Assembly: GCA_037954665.1 (NCBI GenBank)
Contig: JBBMOL010000198.1
Coordinates: 434,001 to 498,000, forward strand
Reading direction: 5' to 3'
Length of the DNA: 64,000 nt
Source of the DNA: Laguncularia racemosa
Lineage: Eukaryota; Streptophyta; Magnoliopsida; Myrtales; Combretaceae
Below are positions 34,323-44,433 of this stretch, one piece after another. The first letter of the stretch is position 1. Each line of letters begins with the position of its first letter. The translations under genes and the position numbers were made by a program. A model generated the notes under the pieces. The model did no database searches. It had not been told where the DNA came from and worked only from the letters and a program-made list of their open reading frames with translations.

Positions 34323-35027
34323 TCTCCTTGGACCTCAAAAAGATTTGACCTCAAATCTTGCAGTTCAAATGCAGCAGAGACTCTGTTTCCCAAAAGTAAT
34401 CCATCTGAAGGAGTATCTCTACAGAATCCCCAATATCTGAAATACTATAGTAGATGATTGTTTTCTTTCCTCCATCTCTAGGATGTATCTCTCCTGTAAC
34501 AAAAACAAGGACTCATTATCGACTGATGTTTCCTCTATCTCAACACTTTCCAACGAGTTTGTTTCCTTTGACTCATCCCTGTTATGCTGATCCCTAGAGT
34601 CTTCTAACAATTGGTCCAACTGATCATTACCTTCAGAAACCTCTGAAGGTTGGCACAGTGGTGTTTGACATCTTTCATCTGTGGAACCCTTATCTTCAAG
34701 TGAAGGCATTTGTAGCTCTGCACACTCTGAGCCTCTAGGTGGTCTAAATTTCATTTCTGGGAATGGTTTAAGTCCAAAATTACCAACTCTATCTTCTCTA
34801 AGAGCATGATAATCTCCCTTTGCTCTAGGTGGCTCCTGAAGGTGTACCACTGGTGGTGGTGGCAATGTCATCCTATCAATCCTTGTTGCTAATGTAGTAA
34901 CAAGTTTTCTAAGGTCCCGAAGTTGTTCATCTAAGGTCCTCCCACCTGCAACATTAGAACCCTGACCTCCACCAATTCGACTATATGCTACATCACTCAT
35001 TCCTCCATTCACACTATTAATAGACAT
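34323..35027 (-). pseudogene. Truncated gag fused to Pol tail
   Basis: Minus strand from 35027: MSINSVNGGMSDVAYSRIGG, then the coiled-coil-like LDEQLRDLRKLVTTLATRID and DYHALREDRVGNFGLKPFPE. These match the D gag N-terminus. After about residue 115 the sequence switches to an acidic, low-complexity stretch (NRDESKETNSLESVEIEET) that is not capsid. One frame ends at 34419. In another frame the DNA up to the LTR encodes FELQDLRSNLFEVQGDDG, the Pol tail crossing the PPT. The capsid core, zinc knuckle, protease and pol are missing. The ORF of 202 codons is open, but whether it is made is unknown. Confidence 0.75.
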
Positions 35028-36363
35028 TTTTGTGGATGCAATCTATTTGATGTACCAATGTAATGTCTAGTAATTGTAGCACACTTGCTTCACAAAAACA
35101 ATTCACGCCAAAAACCAACTCACTCCGCCACTTATACACTTTACATACAACACAATAAATTCACGCAACAATAATATGTTGCAACTCTTCACTTCCACGG
35201 TAGCAACAAACAAAACTAACTAAAATGCTCCTTTAAATGGCAACAACAACAAGAAACGGCAACAACAACTATACACTCCACTTCCACCGCAACTTACATA
35301 CATACACGGCAACAAATTCACAAGTGACAACCTTAATGCAACTTTGCCACAAATGTTAAGAATCAATTTCAAATTCAAATGAAAATAATCAATACCACTC
35401 TTAACTACTTGAAGTAAATGGATGTGTTTCAATTCAAATTGTTTCCTTTTCTTCCACACAATTCAAATCTGGAAATTATACACTTTCACTTCCAATTTGC
35501 ACAACACAACACCATATATGCTCCTACTCAATCACGGTGCATTTCTCCACTTGTATAACATTCTTCAACCGAAATAAACATAAGAAGGCAACATTTAAAT
35601 TTGAAAATCAATTCACTTTACTAATTGCAACTCCTCCACATTTGGTAAGATGCAAGTTTTCAAATCAAACAAGCACAATTAACTCCTCCACTCTTAATGC
35701 TTGTTTTGAAATCAAATAACTTCCTTTCTTACACACTAATCAAATCTGGAAAATTGCAAATATCCTCCACAATTCTGAATTCAACAATGCAAAAACAAAC
35801 ACAATTCCCTTCCTACACAATTTGCACTTCCGAAATTGCACTACCTTCCTCTCCTTCACGGTGAAGTCAAGACAAAAAATTACAACAAGATGTCCACTTC
35901 TACAACAACAAGTTTCAACTTCCCAAGTAAGATACTCACGCCAATTAGTACCAATACAAACAATTCAATTAATCCTCAATTTCAACAAGGATCAATCACG
36001 TAAACATCAAGGTAACAACAACAAAAAAATACATTCACTTGATCCGAATTTCCACTCCCTTGCAATTCGGTTCACAAAGGTAATACCAAAAACTTTCAAT
36101 TCCCAAAACTTTAATCAACAAAACCCTTCTCATATACCTTCAATTAACTTACGGCAAGATGGAAACAAAGGACAATCTAATTGCAACAATTCCTCCTCTT
36201 AACCATAAGCAACTCACGCAATAGGAAGATAACAATATAAGGATCAAAAATCTCAAATTCAACAATCCCTCCTCTTAACCTTAAGCAATCTCACGGCAAG
36301 ATGAAGATAACCAAATTAATTTTCAAAATCCCAATTGCAACAATCCCTCCTCTTAAACCTGTA
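35028..36363 (-). other. Long leader of the nested pol-less element
   Basis: 1.3 kb non-coding region between PBS and gag. In + sense it is rich in CAATT and AACAA words, with several CACGG words and short repeats of TCACGGCAAGATG-like sequence (36150-36305). No gene seen. Confidence 0.6.
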
Positions 36364-36375
36364 GCTCTGATACCA
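36364..36375 (-). promoter_or_regulatory. Primer-binding site of the nested pol-less element
   Basis: The minus strand reads TGGTATCAGAGC, five bases from the LTR. Confidence 0.92.
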
Positions 36376-36380
36376 AAAGA

Positions 36381-37279
36381 TGATGTGCCTAAAGGGGGGT
36401 CAAGCACAATCAAATAACAAGGGATGAACTTACAATGAAAAACCACACCACACAAGAAGGAAGAAGCCTTAATTTCCAAAAGAAATCCGAAATTGTGATG
36501 AATTACAATATATCAAATGACGATTGCTAAAGGGAAAACGAAATGGTATTTAAATTCAATTCAAAGTGCTTTCAAATTTCAAATTAGAACCCTAATTTCA
36601 TAAGAACAAAAGTACATAAAATAACTAAATCCTCACCAGATATGACTCACTAGTTTGGAATTAGGATCAACTTGTAATTTGTTGATATAACACACAACAA
36701 ATCCAAGTCAACTCGCCACAATTTCACTAAGGAAATTGATAAGAGCAAATGCTTGAAAGAGTCACTCTCTCTCACGGCAAAGGGGGTGTATTTTCTCAAA
36801 TGTTCAAAAAGCCCCTCAAAAACCCTAATTTGCAAGTATTTATACTTGCACTCTTTAGGGTTAGAATGACTAAAAAATCACAACTATGCCACTATAGGGT
36901 GGCCGGTCCTAAAGGTAAAATACAACCAAATAAAATGTCCCATAAAGCTTACAAAATAAATGGTTCAAACATAAATTACAAGTAAAGAAAATAATCTTCG
37001 GCAGGCTAGCTTCATGATGGAATTCGTCGGTTCAACTCATCGCCGGTTCAGGTCGGTCCATAGATAACCCACAAGTTGAGTCTTAGTGAGTTTATCCATC
37101 GCCTTGTGAAACCAAATAAGCATACCTGTTGGAATATACAATTCATGAATAAGATAAAAGAGGTTAGATAATAATTTATTCCGAGGTTGATCTGCTTGAA
37201 ATGGGCCCTCATTGCCAAGATTTGAAATCCTTCAATTTTTGTCCTAATGATAGGTCTTGTCGGATTTTGATTCCCATCA
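36381..37279 (-). repeat. 5' LTR of the nested pol-less element
   Basis: 899 bp, near-identical partner of 33422-34322. Confidence 0.93.
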
Positions 37280-37284
37280 TATAT

Positions 37285-37404
37285 ACCCTTACTGCAGCTA
37301 ATCAAAAGAAAAAAAATCAAAAGAAAACTAAAACAAAATAAATTGATATGGGTTGCTCCCATGAAGTGCCTTTCTTTAACGTCTTTGGCTAGACATTCCT
37401 GTAA
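37285..37404 (-). other. Post-integrase segment of the Athila-like element
   Basis: The minus strand has GTCTAGCCAAAGACGTTAAA followed by GGGAGCAACCCAT. I recall a similar segment after pol in other Athila-type elements. Confidence 0.5.
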
Positions 37405-38517
37405 TTAATCACAATACTTAGGGTGAGTTAAACTGGTTTCTTCAATATTACATACTTGAAATCCTTCATAAAAAGGTTTCAAGCGATGACCATTGACTTT
37501 GAAGTTCTTACCAGTTTCAAGACTTGCGATCTCAACTGCACCATGTGAAAATATGTTAGTGATAACAAAAGGACCAATCCACCGTGATTGTAGTTTTCCA
37601 GAAAACAACTTCAATTGAGAATGATAAAGTAATACTTTTTGACCTACAGAAAAATTCTTTCGGGAAATCATTTGATCATGAAAATCCTTTGTTTTTTTCT
37701 TGTAGATTTTAGTACTCTCATAAGCTTCTCTTCGAATTTCCTCAAGTTCTTGTAATTAAAGTTTTTTGTGCTCAGCAACCTCATCCATTTACATGTTACA
37801 TTGTTTTACAGCCCAGTACGCCCTATGTTCCAACTCCACAGGGAGATGACATGGTTTGCCAAATATCAAATGGTAAGGAGACATACCTATAGGGGTCTTG
37901 TAAGCTATCCGATATGCCCATAATGCATCTTCAAGTCTTGTGCTCTAATCCTTCCTGCTTGGATTGACGGTTTTTTCCAGAATAGACTTGATTTCTCAAT
38001 TTGAAACTTTTGCCAATCCATTGGTTTGAGGGTGGTAGGCGGTGGAAGAGCGATGAGTGACCCTGTATTTTTTAAGTAGAGTTTCCACTACTCTATTACA
38101 AAAGTGTGTGCCACGATCACTGATAAGGGCCTTTGGTGTCCCGAACCTAGCAAAAATATGAGATTTAACAAAATCCACAACAACTTTGGCATCATTAGTT
38201 TGGGTTGCTTTGGCTTCCACCCATTTTGAAACATAATCCACAGCAAGAAGGATGTAAACATTACCAAAAGAAGGAGGAAAAGGACCCATGAAGTCAATAC
38301 CCCATATATCAAATATTTCACAAGCAAGAATAGGGGTAAGTGGCATTTGGTCTCTACGTCCTAAGTTGCCAATTTTTTGACATCGTTCACAAGACTTACA
38401 AAACATAAAAGAATCACGAAACAATGTAGGCCAAAACAAACCACACCCTAATACCTTTTGAGCTGTCCTCTTATGGCCAAAATGTCCACCACATGCATAT
38501 GAGTGACAAAATTGCAA
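37405..38517 (-). pseudogene. Integrase of the Athila-like element, catalytically dead
   Basis: Minus strand: zinc-binding part with YACGGHFGHKRTAQKVL and CKSCERCQK, core with DIWGIDFMGPFPPSFG (first Asp) and LISDRGTHFCNR (second Asp). The third catalytic residue reads Lys: the usual GQAEVSN is GLAKVSN at about 38005-38020, a GAA-to-AAA change. A TGA from CGA follows at 37996. More stops lie near 37945, 37785 and 37758. The C-terminal domain resumes at 37671 with VGQKVLLYHSQLKLFSGKLQ and SRWIGPFVI. It would have joined element DNA to the host chromosome. Confidence 0.9.
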
Positions 38518-39255
38518 GACAGAAGGAATATCGTCTTGAGAAATACACCTTCTAATGATCTAATCAGCACAATGTTTCCACAAATACGGATCATCCCATA
38601 CATAGTACTTAGCATCACTTTTAATTTTATCTTTTTGAGCCCTAGACAAATCACTTGGTAGTGTCTTAGTAACCAAATAGTTGACAATATCAGCATACCA
38701 CGGAATTGTCTTTTGAATAGAAAAGAGATACTCATCTGGAAAATCATCTTGTATTGGTGTTGACCCTTCACTGATAGGTCTTCTACTGAGGTAGTCGGCA
38801 ACTAAGTTTTCAAAGCCTTTCCTATCGCGTATTTCCATATCAAATTCTTGTAATAAGAGTATCCATCGAATAAGTCTTGGTTTCGCCTCCTTCTTCGCGA
38901 GCAGGTATTTAAGAGCTGCATGATCAGAGTAAACAATTACCTTAGTACCAAGTAAATATGATCTGAATTTTTCTAATGCAAAAACAACAGCCAAGAGTTC
39001 TTTTTCCATTGTGGAATAGTTGCATTGAGCATTATCCAATGTTCTGGAAGCGTAATAAATGACATGAGAAGCTCTTCCAATTCTTTGGCCAAGAACGGCT
39101 CCAACTGCATAATTGCTCGCATCACACATAATTTCAAAGGGAAGATTCCAGTCAGGTGGTTGGATGATTGGAGCAGAAGTTAACTTATCCCTCAATGTTT
39201 CAAAAACGTGTTTGCATGCCTCATCGAACTCAAATGTCACTTCTTTTTGCAGCAA
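38518..39255 (-). pseudogene. RNase H of the Athila-like element
   Basis: Minus strand from 39255: ACKHVFETLRDKLTSAPII, then EIMCDASNYAVGAVLGQR (first catalytic Asp), YYASRTLDNAQCNYSTMEKE (Glu region), VIVYSDHAALKYLL (Asp) and GFENLVADYLSRR (last Asp). The acidic residues appear present. It overlaps the end of the RT frame by 19 bp in another frame, so a frameshift separates them. A stop at 38560 precedes the integrase zinc region. In the intact element this would degrade the RNA strand during reverse transcription. Confidence 0.9.
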
Positions 39256-40236
39256 TCTGCATAGGGGTTGAGTAATCTTGGAAAGTCTTTGATGAAGTGT
39301 CGATAAAATCCTGCACTCCTAAGAAAAGAGCGAATTTCCCGTACACTTACAGGGTAAGGTAGAGATTTAATCAATTCTACTTTAGCTTTATCGACTTCAA
39401 GCCCTTTAGAAGATACAATATGACCTAAAATGAGACTCTGTTCAACCATGAAGTGACATTTTTCATAATTTAACACAAGATTCTTATCTATACATCTTTG
39501 AAGCACTTTTGTAAGGTTAGTCAAACATGAATCAAAAGAGTTACCATAGACAGTGAAGTCATCCATGAAAACTTCTATGATATTCTCCGCATAATCTAAA
39601 AATATACTAACCATACACCTTTGGAATGTGGCTGGGGCATTACAGAGCCCAAAAGGCATCCTTCGATACGCAAAAGTACCGAATGGACATGTGAAAGTAG
39701 TCTTCTCTTGATCTTCCGGTGCTACTGGAATTTGACGAGAACCTGAATAACCATCAAGACAACAATAGTGAGAATGGCCAGCCAAACGTTCAAGCATCTG
39801 ATCAAGAAAAGGAAGAGGGAAGTGATCTTTTCTAGTTGACGCATTTAACTTCTTATAATCAACACAAACCCTCCATCCATTCTGAACCCGAGTAGGAATT
39901 AACTTACCATCAGAGTTTTCAATCACAGTTAAGCCTATTTTCTTTGGAACAACTTGAATTGGACTTACCCATTTGCTGTCGGAAATTGGATAGATCATAC
40001 CTGCATCAAGAAGTTTTAAGATCTCTTTCTTACTACTTCCATCATAGGGGATTCAAACGACGCTGAACTTCCCTTGAAGGTTTGCAATTATCTTCCAATA
40101 AAATCTTGTGCATGCATGTGGAGGGGCTTAGTCCTTTGATATCGGCTATGGACCATCCAATGGCTTCTTTATACTCTCTTAACACCCAAATCAACTTTTC
40201 CTCTTCTAAAGTACTTAGTTTATTGGAGACTATCAC
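39237..40236 (-). pseudogene. Reverse transcriptase of the Athila-like element
   Basis: Minus strand: an N-terminal segment EEEKLIWVLREYKEAIGWSI and ADIKGLSPS (40236-40042), two small frameshifts around 40050-40028, then IYPISDSKWVSPIQVVPKK, VCVDYKKLNAST, HYCCLDGYSG (motif A Asp), YRRMPFGLCNAPATFQRCM, and FMDDFTVYG (the YVDD box in the FMDD form typical of Athila). Motifs look catalytically complete. The ...RREIRSFL-type segment appears as VREIRSFLRSAGFYRHFIKD. One long open stretch (39998-39237) suggests modest decay. Confidence 0.92.
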
Positions 40237-41288
40237 ACAAGAGTCTCATTTTCTCCTAAGAAAATGTACTTTAGATGTTCGGGTAAGGGTTTTAATTCCA
40301 GCTTGGGTGCTTGCACAATAGAGGGAAGAAGTATTGTGTTAGAAGGGGGTAAATTAAAGTAGGACACATCATACCTGATAGGTTTTAATGATTCCAACTC
40401 CCAAATCATGTCCTGCAAATTAGAGAATATTACAAGCTTCTCGTTAAGAGTTTTCAATGCATCAATAGTAAGACTCCTATTAAGTACAATTTTCAACTCA
40501 TCATCGCCTATCAAATCAAATGTAGCCTGTGTTAATGGGTCAATAACATCCACAACAAAAACAGGAGAGATATCACTAGGATATTTCATGGCATCATAAA
40601 TGTTAAATTTAATCACTTCACCATCAAATTCCATAGTGAGGTTATCGTCATGTACATCAATTTTCGTTCTAGATGTCTTAAGAAATGGTCTCCCTAATAA
40701 TATCATTGATGAATTACGAGAATCATCATTCTCCATGTCAAGCACATAAAAATCTGCAGGGAAAACCAACCCATTAACTTATACTAAAACATCTTCTAGA
40801 ACTCCCTCAAGATAAACATTGGACCTATCAGCAAGTTAAACAATAACACTTGTTTCCTTCAAGGGACCAACATTCAAACATTGATAAATAGACAAAGGCA
40901 TAACATTGATTGAAGTGCCTAAATCACACATAGCTTTAGTGATTCCAAGATTACCTATTTTGCAAGGAATAGTAAACATACCTGGATCCTTACATTTAGG
41001 AGGAAGCTTCTTCTGAAGAATAGTTGAAACATTCTCACCCACACTAATCTTTTCATTACCTTTCAGCTTTCTTTTATTAGTGCACAATTCTTTGAGAAAT
41101 TTAGCATAACGAGGTGCTTGCTTTATTGCATCCAGCAAAGGAATATTTACCTCAACTTTGCAAAAAGTTTCAAGAATCTCTTTTTCTTCATCTTCATTCT
41201 TGGTTTTCGCTAATCTAGAAGGGAAAGGAGGTGCTGTTGTCATGACCTTTGGTGGTTCAACGAGGGATCCTTTAGTCTGGTTGTTCTG
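40233..41288 (-). pseudogene. Protease region of the Athila-like element
   Basis: In frame with gag, separated by stops at 41289, 40836 and about 40780. It has FCKVEVNIPLLDAIKQAPRY and AKFLKELC, then the protease core PGMFTIPCKIGNLGITKAMC and DLGTSINVMPLSIYQCLN (catalytic Asp kept; DLGAS is usual), and later SMILLGRPFLKTSRTKIDVH. A one-base shift at 40236 separates it from RT. It would cleave the Gag-Pol polyprotein. Confidence 0.88.
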
Positions 41289-42740
41289 CTAGTCCGAAGT
41301 TGTAGTCTCTTTCTCAGTCTCTTCCTCAAGATTAGTTCGGTATCCTTTCTCATTTGATCCCTGCAATTTCGTTCCACTTCTCAAGGTAATAGCATTAGCG
41401 CTTTGCTTTGGATTTGTGATAGTCTGAGAGGGCAACTTACCTTGAGTTTCTAACCTGTTTATAGAAGAAGCAAGATGGCTTACCTGATTTTCCAAGTTGT
41501 GAATGCTCTGCTTTGTCTCATCCTGAAATTGTTTTGTATTAACAGCAAGAGATTTAACAATTTCCTCAAGAGACATACCTGAAGTGGAAGGAGCTTGTGG
41601 TACTTGGTTTGATGGCTTAGGTTGGAATTTTTGGAAATTTTGTGGTTTATTGCCATATCTGATGTTAGGATGATCCCTCCATCCAGGATTATAAGTATTC
41701 GAGTAGGGATCATATTTCCTTTGTGGCTGTCTTGGGAATCCTCCTACAGCATTGGCATGCTCATGATTGTCATCTTGCAATGAGGGACACATGTCAGTAG
41801 GAAGATTAGGAGCAGCACAAATTCCACAAGCCTTCACCTGTTGTGTATTTCCAAGAGCTATTTGCTGCACAAGGGAGGTCAGGTTAGAAATTTGATGTTT
41901 AAGGTTAGAAACACTTACCTCATTTACCTTCCTTGAAGATGTATCATGCCTATACCCAAATTGTTGCGAATTAGCAGCCGTAATGGAGATCAATTCCCTA
42001 GCTTGACCAGGGGTTTTATTCACTATGACGCCTCCACTAGCAGCATCCATCATCTTCCTCTCCATCGGAAGCAGGCCTTCATAAAAGTATTGAATGAGAA
42101 GTTGTTCAGATATCCCATGTTGTGGACAGCTTGCACAAAGTTGCTTGAACCTCTCCCAATACTCATGAAGAGTCTCGGTGTCCCTCTATTTGATACCACA
42201 AATTTCTCTTCTTATACCAGCAGCTCTAGACGCGGGGACAAATTTGTCCAGGAAGAGCCTCACCGTATCTATCCAAGTGGTTATAGAACCTGGAGGCAAA
42301 TAAAACAACCAATCTTTAGCTCTAATACTTAAAGAAAATGGAAAAGCACGTAACTTGATTTGATCGTCGGTTATTCCTTGCGGCCTCATACTAGAACACA
42401 CTATATGAAACTCTTTCAAATGTTTGTAAGGGTCTTCATTCTCAAGACCATGAAAGGTGGGTAGCAGATGTATCAACCTAGATTTCAACTCAAATTCAAC
42501 AACCAGTTTAAGATAGTGAATACAAAGTGGTTGTTGATTCACATCCGGTGTAGCCAATTCTCTCAATGTTCTTTCAGGATTTGCCATATCGTCTTCTTTT
42601 TCAGAATCAATGGATGAATAAGACAAATCCGATGCCAAGTTCAGTCCAGGGGATGATCTAGCTTCTCTTCGCAACCTCTTAAGAGTCTTCTCAATCTCTA
42701 GATTATAAGTGAGTGCACCAGTATGAGAAGAACGAGTCAT
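41289..42740 (-). pseudogene. gag of the Athila-like element
   Basis: ATG at 42740 is only 29 bases past the PBS, so the leader is very short. N-terminus MTRSSHTGAL, then RTLRELATPDVNQQPLCIHY, LLPTFHGLENEDPYKHLKEF, FPFSLSIRAKDWLFYLPPGS and FLDKFVPASRAAGIRREICG, all Athila landmarks. A TAG (from CAG) at 42186 interrupts; the same frame resumes to 41289. The zinc knuckle CGICAAPNLPTDMC (about 41825-41785) has Leu in place of the metal-binding His (CAT to CTT), so it should not bind zinc normally. Confidence 0.92.
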
Positions 42741-42769
42741 ACAAGAATAGAAATAAATTTGACACCAAT

Positions 42770-42786
42770 CCCCGGCAACGGCGCCA
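42770..42786 (-). promoter_or_regulatory. tRNA-Asp primer-binding site of the Athila-like element
   Basis: The minus strand reads TGGCGCCGTTGCCGGGG, complementary over 17 bases to the 3' end of plant tRNA-Asp(GTC) including CCA (recalled sequence). It lies five bases from the LTR. Confidence 0.9.
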
Positions 42787-42791
42787 AACTT

Positions 42792-44428
42792 TGATGGGTG
42801 TCGAATCCAACAAAAAAAAAAACCTACTCCTAGACACTTATGTCATTTGCGTATAGTAGTGAGTAGGGTCGTATCCACACGGATTGGTTAAATATATTTC
42901 TATTCAAAGAGAATAAAGAGGAAAAGAAAAATGGGGTGTTTTGTTTGTGAGTCAAAATAATATTGAAACAAGATAATAAAATCGAATATTGATAAAAGCC
43001 TAGCCAAAGGAATCAAGATAGTTTAATTCGAGGAATTGATCATCGATGCAAATGTTTTCTATTCTTATTTCTAGATAAACTGGTTATGGTTATTAACAAG
43101 CTCTAATAACCTATCTCTCCTTACTTCCTCGATAATCAAAATAAGCTCTTTGATTATTTCTCTTATCGATTAGACAACCCTAAACAAGCTCTTACGATTT
43201 AATCTATCAATAGCATTAAAAACAAGAGAGACCACCAATTCATGCCGGTAGATTATAAGATAACCTATTTAAACAAGATCATACATCTCCATAACATGAA
43301 TTCGATCATCTATTTTATAATCAAACATGTTATTGTGTCACCGAGACTAGAACTATCAAACAATTACGGATTTTACGTGCTAGTTAACAATATATTAACT
43401 TGCTAATTGAGTAGAAGAGCTCTAATTCATACCAATCAACAAAGATAATATTGACAAAACTTCCAGAAGATATATAAATATCTAAAAACAAAGAATAGAT
43501 TAAAGACAATTCAGTTAAATCTCACAATTCGTGAAGAATTAAACTTCAATGATCCTTTGGCTAGAAATCTGCTTAGCTACACATGCTCATCCTTAAAACG
43601 AAAATTAAAAGTAAAAACATGATAAGTCTCTGTTTCCGGTTTCCTTGCTCTTCCTCCTTCCTTCCTTCTTGTCTCTAAGATGATGAAAACTTCTCTAGGG
43701 TTGTTCTATTTATATTGTTAAGGGAATGGCAGATGATCTTTTGCTAGCAAGATACGAAAATATCTTTCCTTTTTTATGTAAATCTCGAGAAGTGAATAAT
43801 CGTCCGCCTGGCACGCCCTACAACACGGCCGTGGGTCAAGCCGTACCTTCCTCTGTGTATAATTCACATATCATCTTCCGTGTTCAGTGTGTGCCACGGC
43901 TTCCACCACGGCTAGATCCCAAGCCGTGCCATCCTCTGGTTGATGTTCCACAATTTCTCATCCTTGTTTAGTATATGGCACGGCTTCCATCATAGCTTCC
44001 ACCACGGTTTCCACCACGGCTGCCACCACGGCTTCTACCACGGCTGTATCACAAGCCGTGTCTCTCTCCTTCTCGTGCAGTGTATAGCACGGCTTGTACC
44101 ACGACCATATCTCAAAACCGTGCCTCCTTCTAGACAGATACACGGCCGTGTACTTCAACCGTGTATTTTCCCGTTGATTCAAAACCAAGTACACGGTCGT
44201 GTACTTCAACTACACGCCCATGTACTTTCCTCCAGCGGTGTAAATCCTTATCTTTGATCCAAGTTGTAGATGACTTCTCTAATTTACTTGAATTAGCACC
44301 CTTGATTCCATTTAACCTGATTTATCACCATAATAAAATTAAGTACCACTTCCTTATGATTTCTATAAAATCAATAATAAATTAACACAATTCATACTAT
44401 AAAGATTGAGTATAAAATGGCTCTATCA
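42792..44428 (-). repeat. 5' LTR of the Athila-like element
   Basis: 1637 bp, TGATGGGTGTCG...CTCTATCA on the + strand. Minus-sense TATAAAT at 43708-43714. The CACGGCC array is at 43810-44215. Confidence 0.93.
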
Positions 44429-44433
44429 TTTAT

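Larger units (their letters stand above)
33422..37279 (-). mobile_element. Pol-less Ty3/gypsy element nested in the Athila-like element
   Basis: 3858 bp. LTRs 33422-34322 and 36381-37279 are almost identical, with TGATGTGCC...CCCATCA ends. TATAT flanks both sides (33417-33421, 37280-37284). PBS at 36364-36375. Only a truncated gag and a Pol tail are encoded. Because its two LTRs look the most alike in the window, it is probably the youngest insertion. Confidence 0.93.
30566..44428 (-). mobile_element. Athila-like Ty3/gypsy retrotransposon carrying a nested element
   Basis: Long direct LTRs (30566-32204, 42792-44428; about 1.64 kb) with a perfect TTTAT duplication (30561-30565, 44429-44433). 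The PBS matches tRNA-Asp over 17 bases and the PPT is of the AAGTGTGGGGGAA type. gag, protease, RT, RNase H and integrase follow in Athila order on the minus strand. A 3858-bp element (33422-37279, TSD TATAT) sits after integrase. Without it and one TSD copy the element is 10,000 bp. No env-like ORF is visible in the remaining 1.3 kb after pol. Both LTRs are similar to within a few percent by eye, so insertion was fairly recent. Confidence 0.9.

Noticed and set aside
42765..42790. A stretch identical to the 3' end of tRNA-Asp, suggesting a tRNA gene
   Set aside because: Only the last 17 bases match, and they lie five bases from an LTR on the strand expected for a primer-binding site. No cloverleaf upstream.
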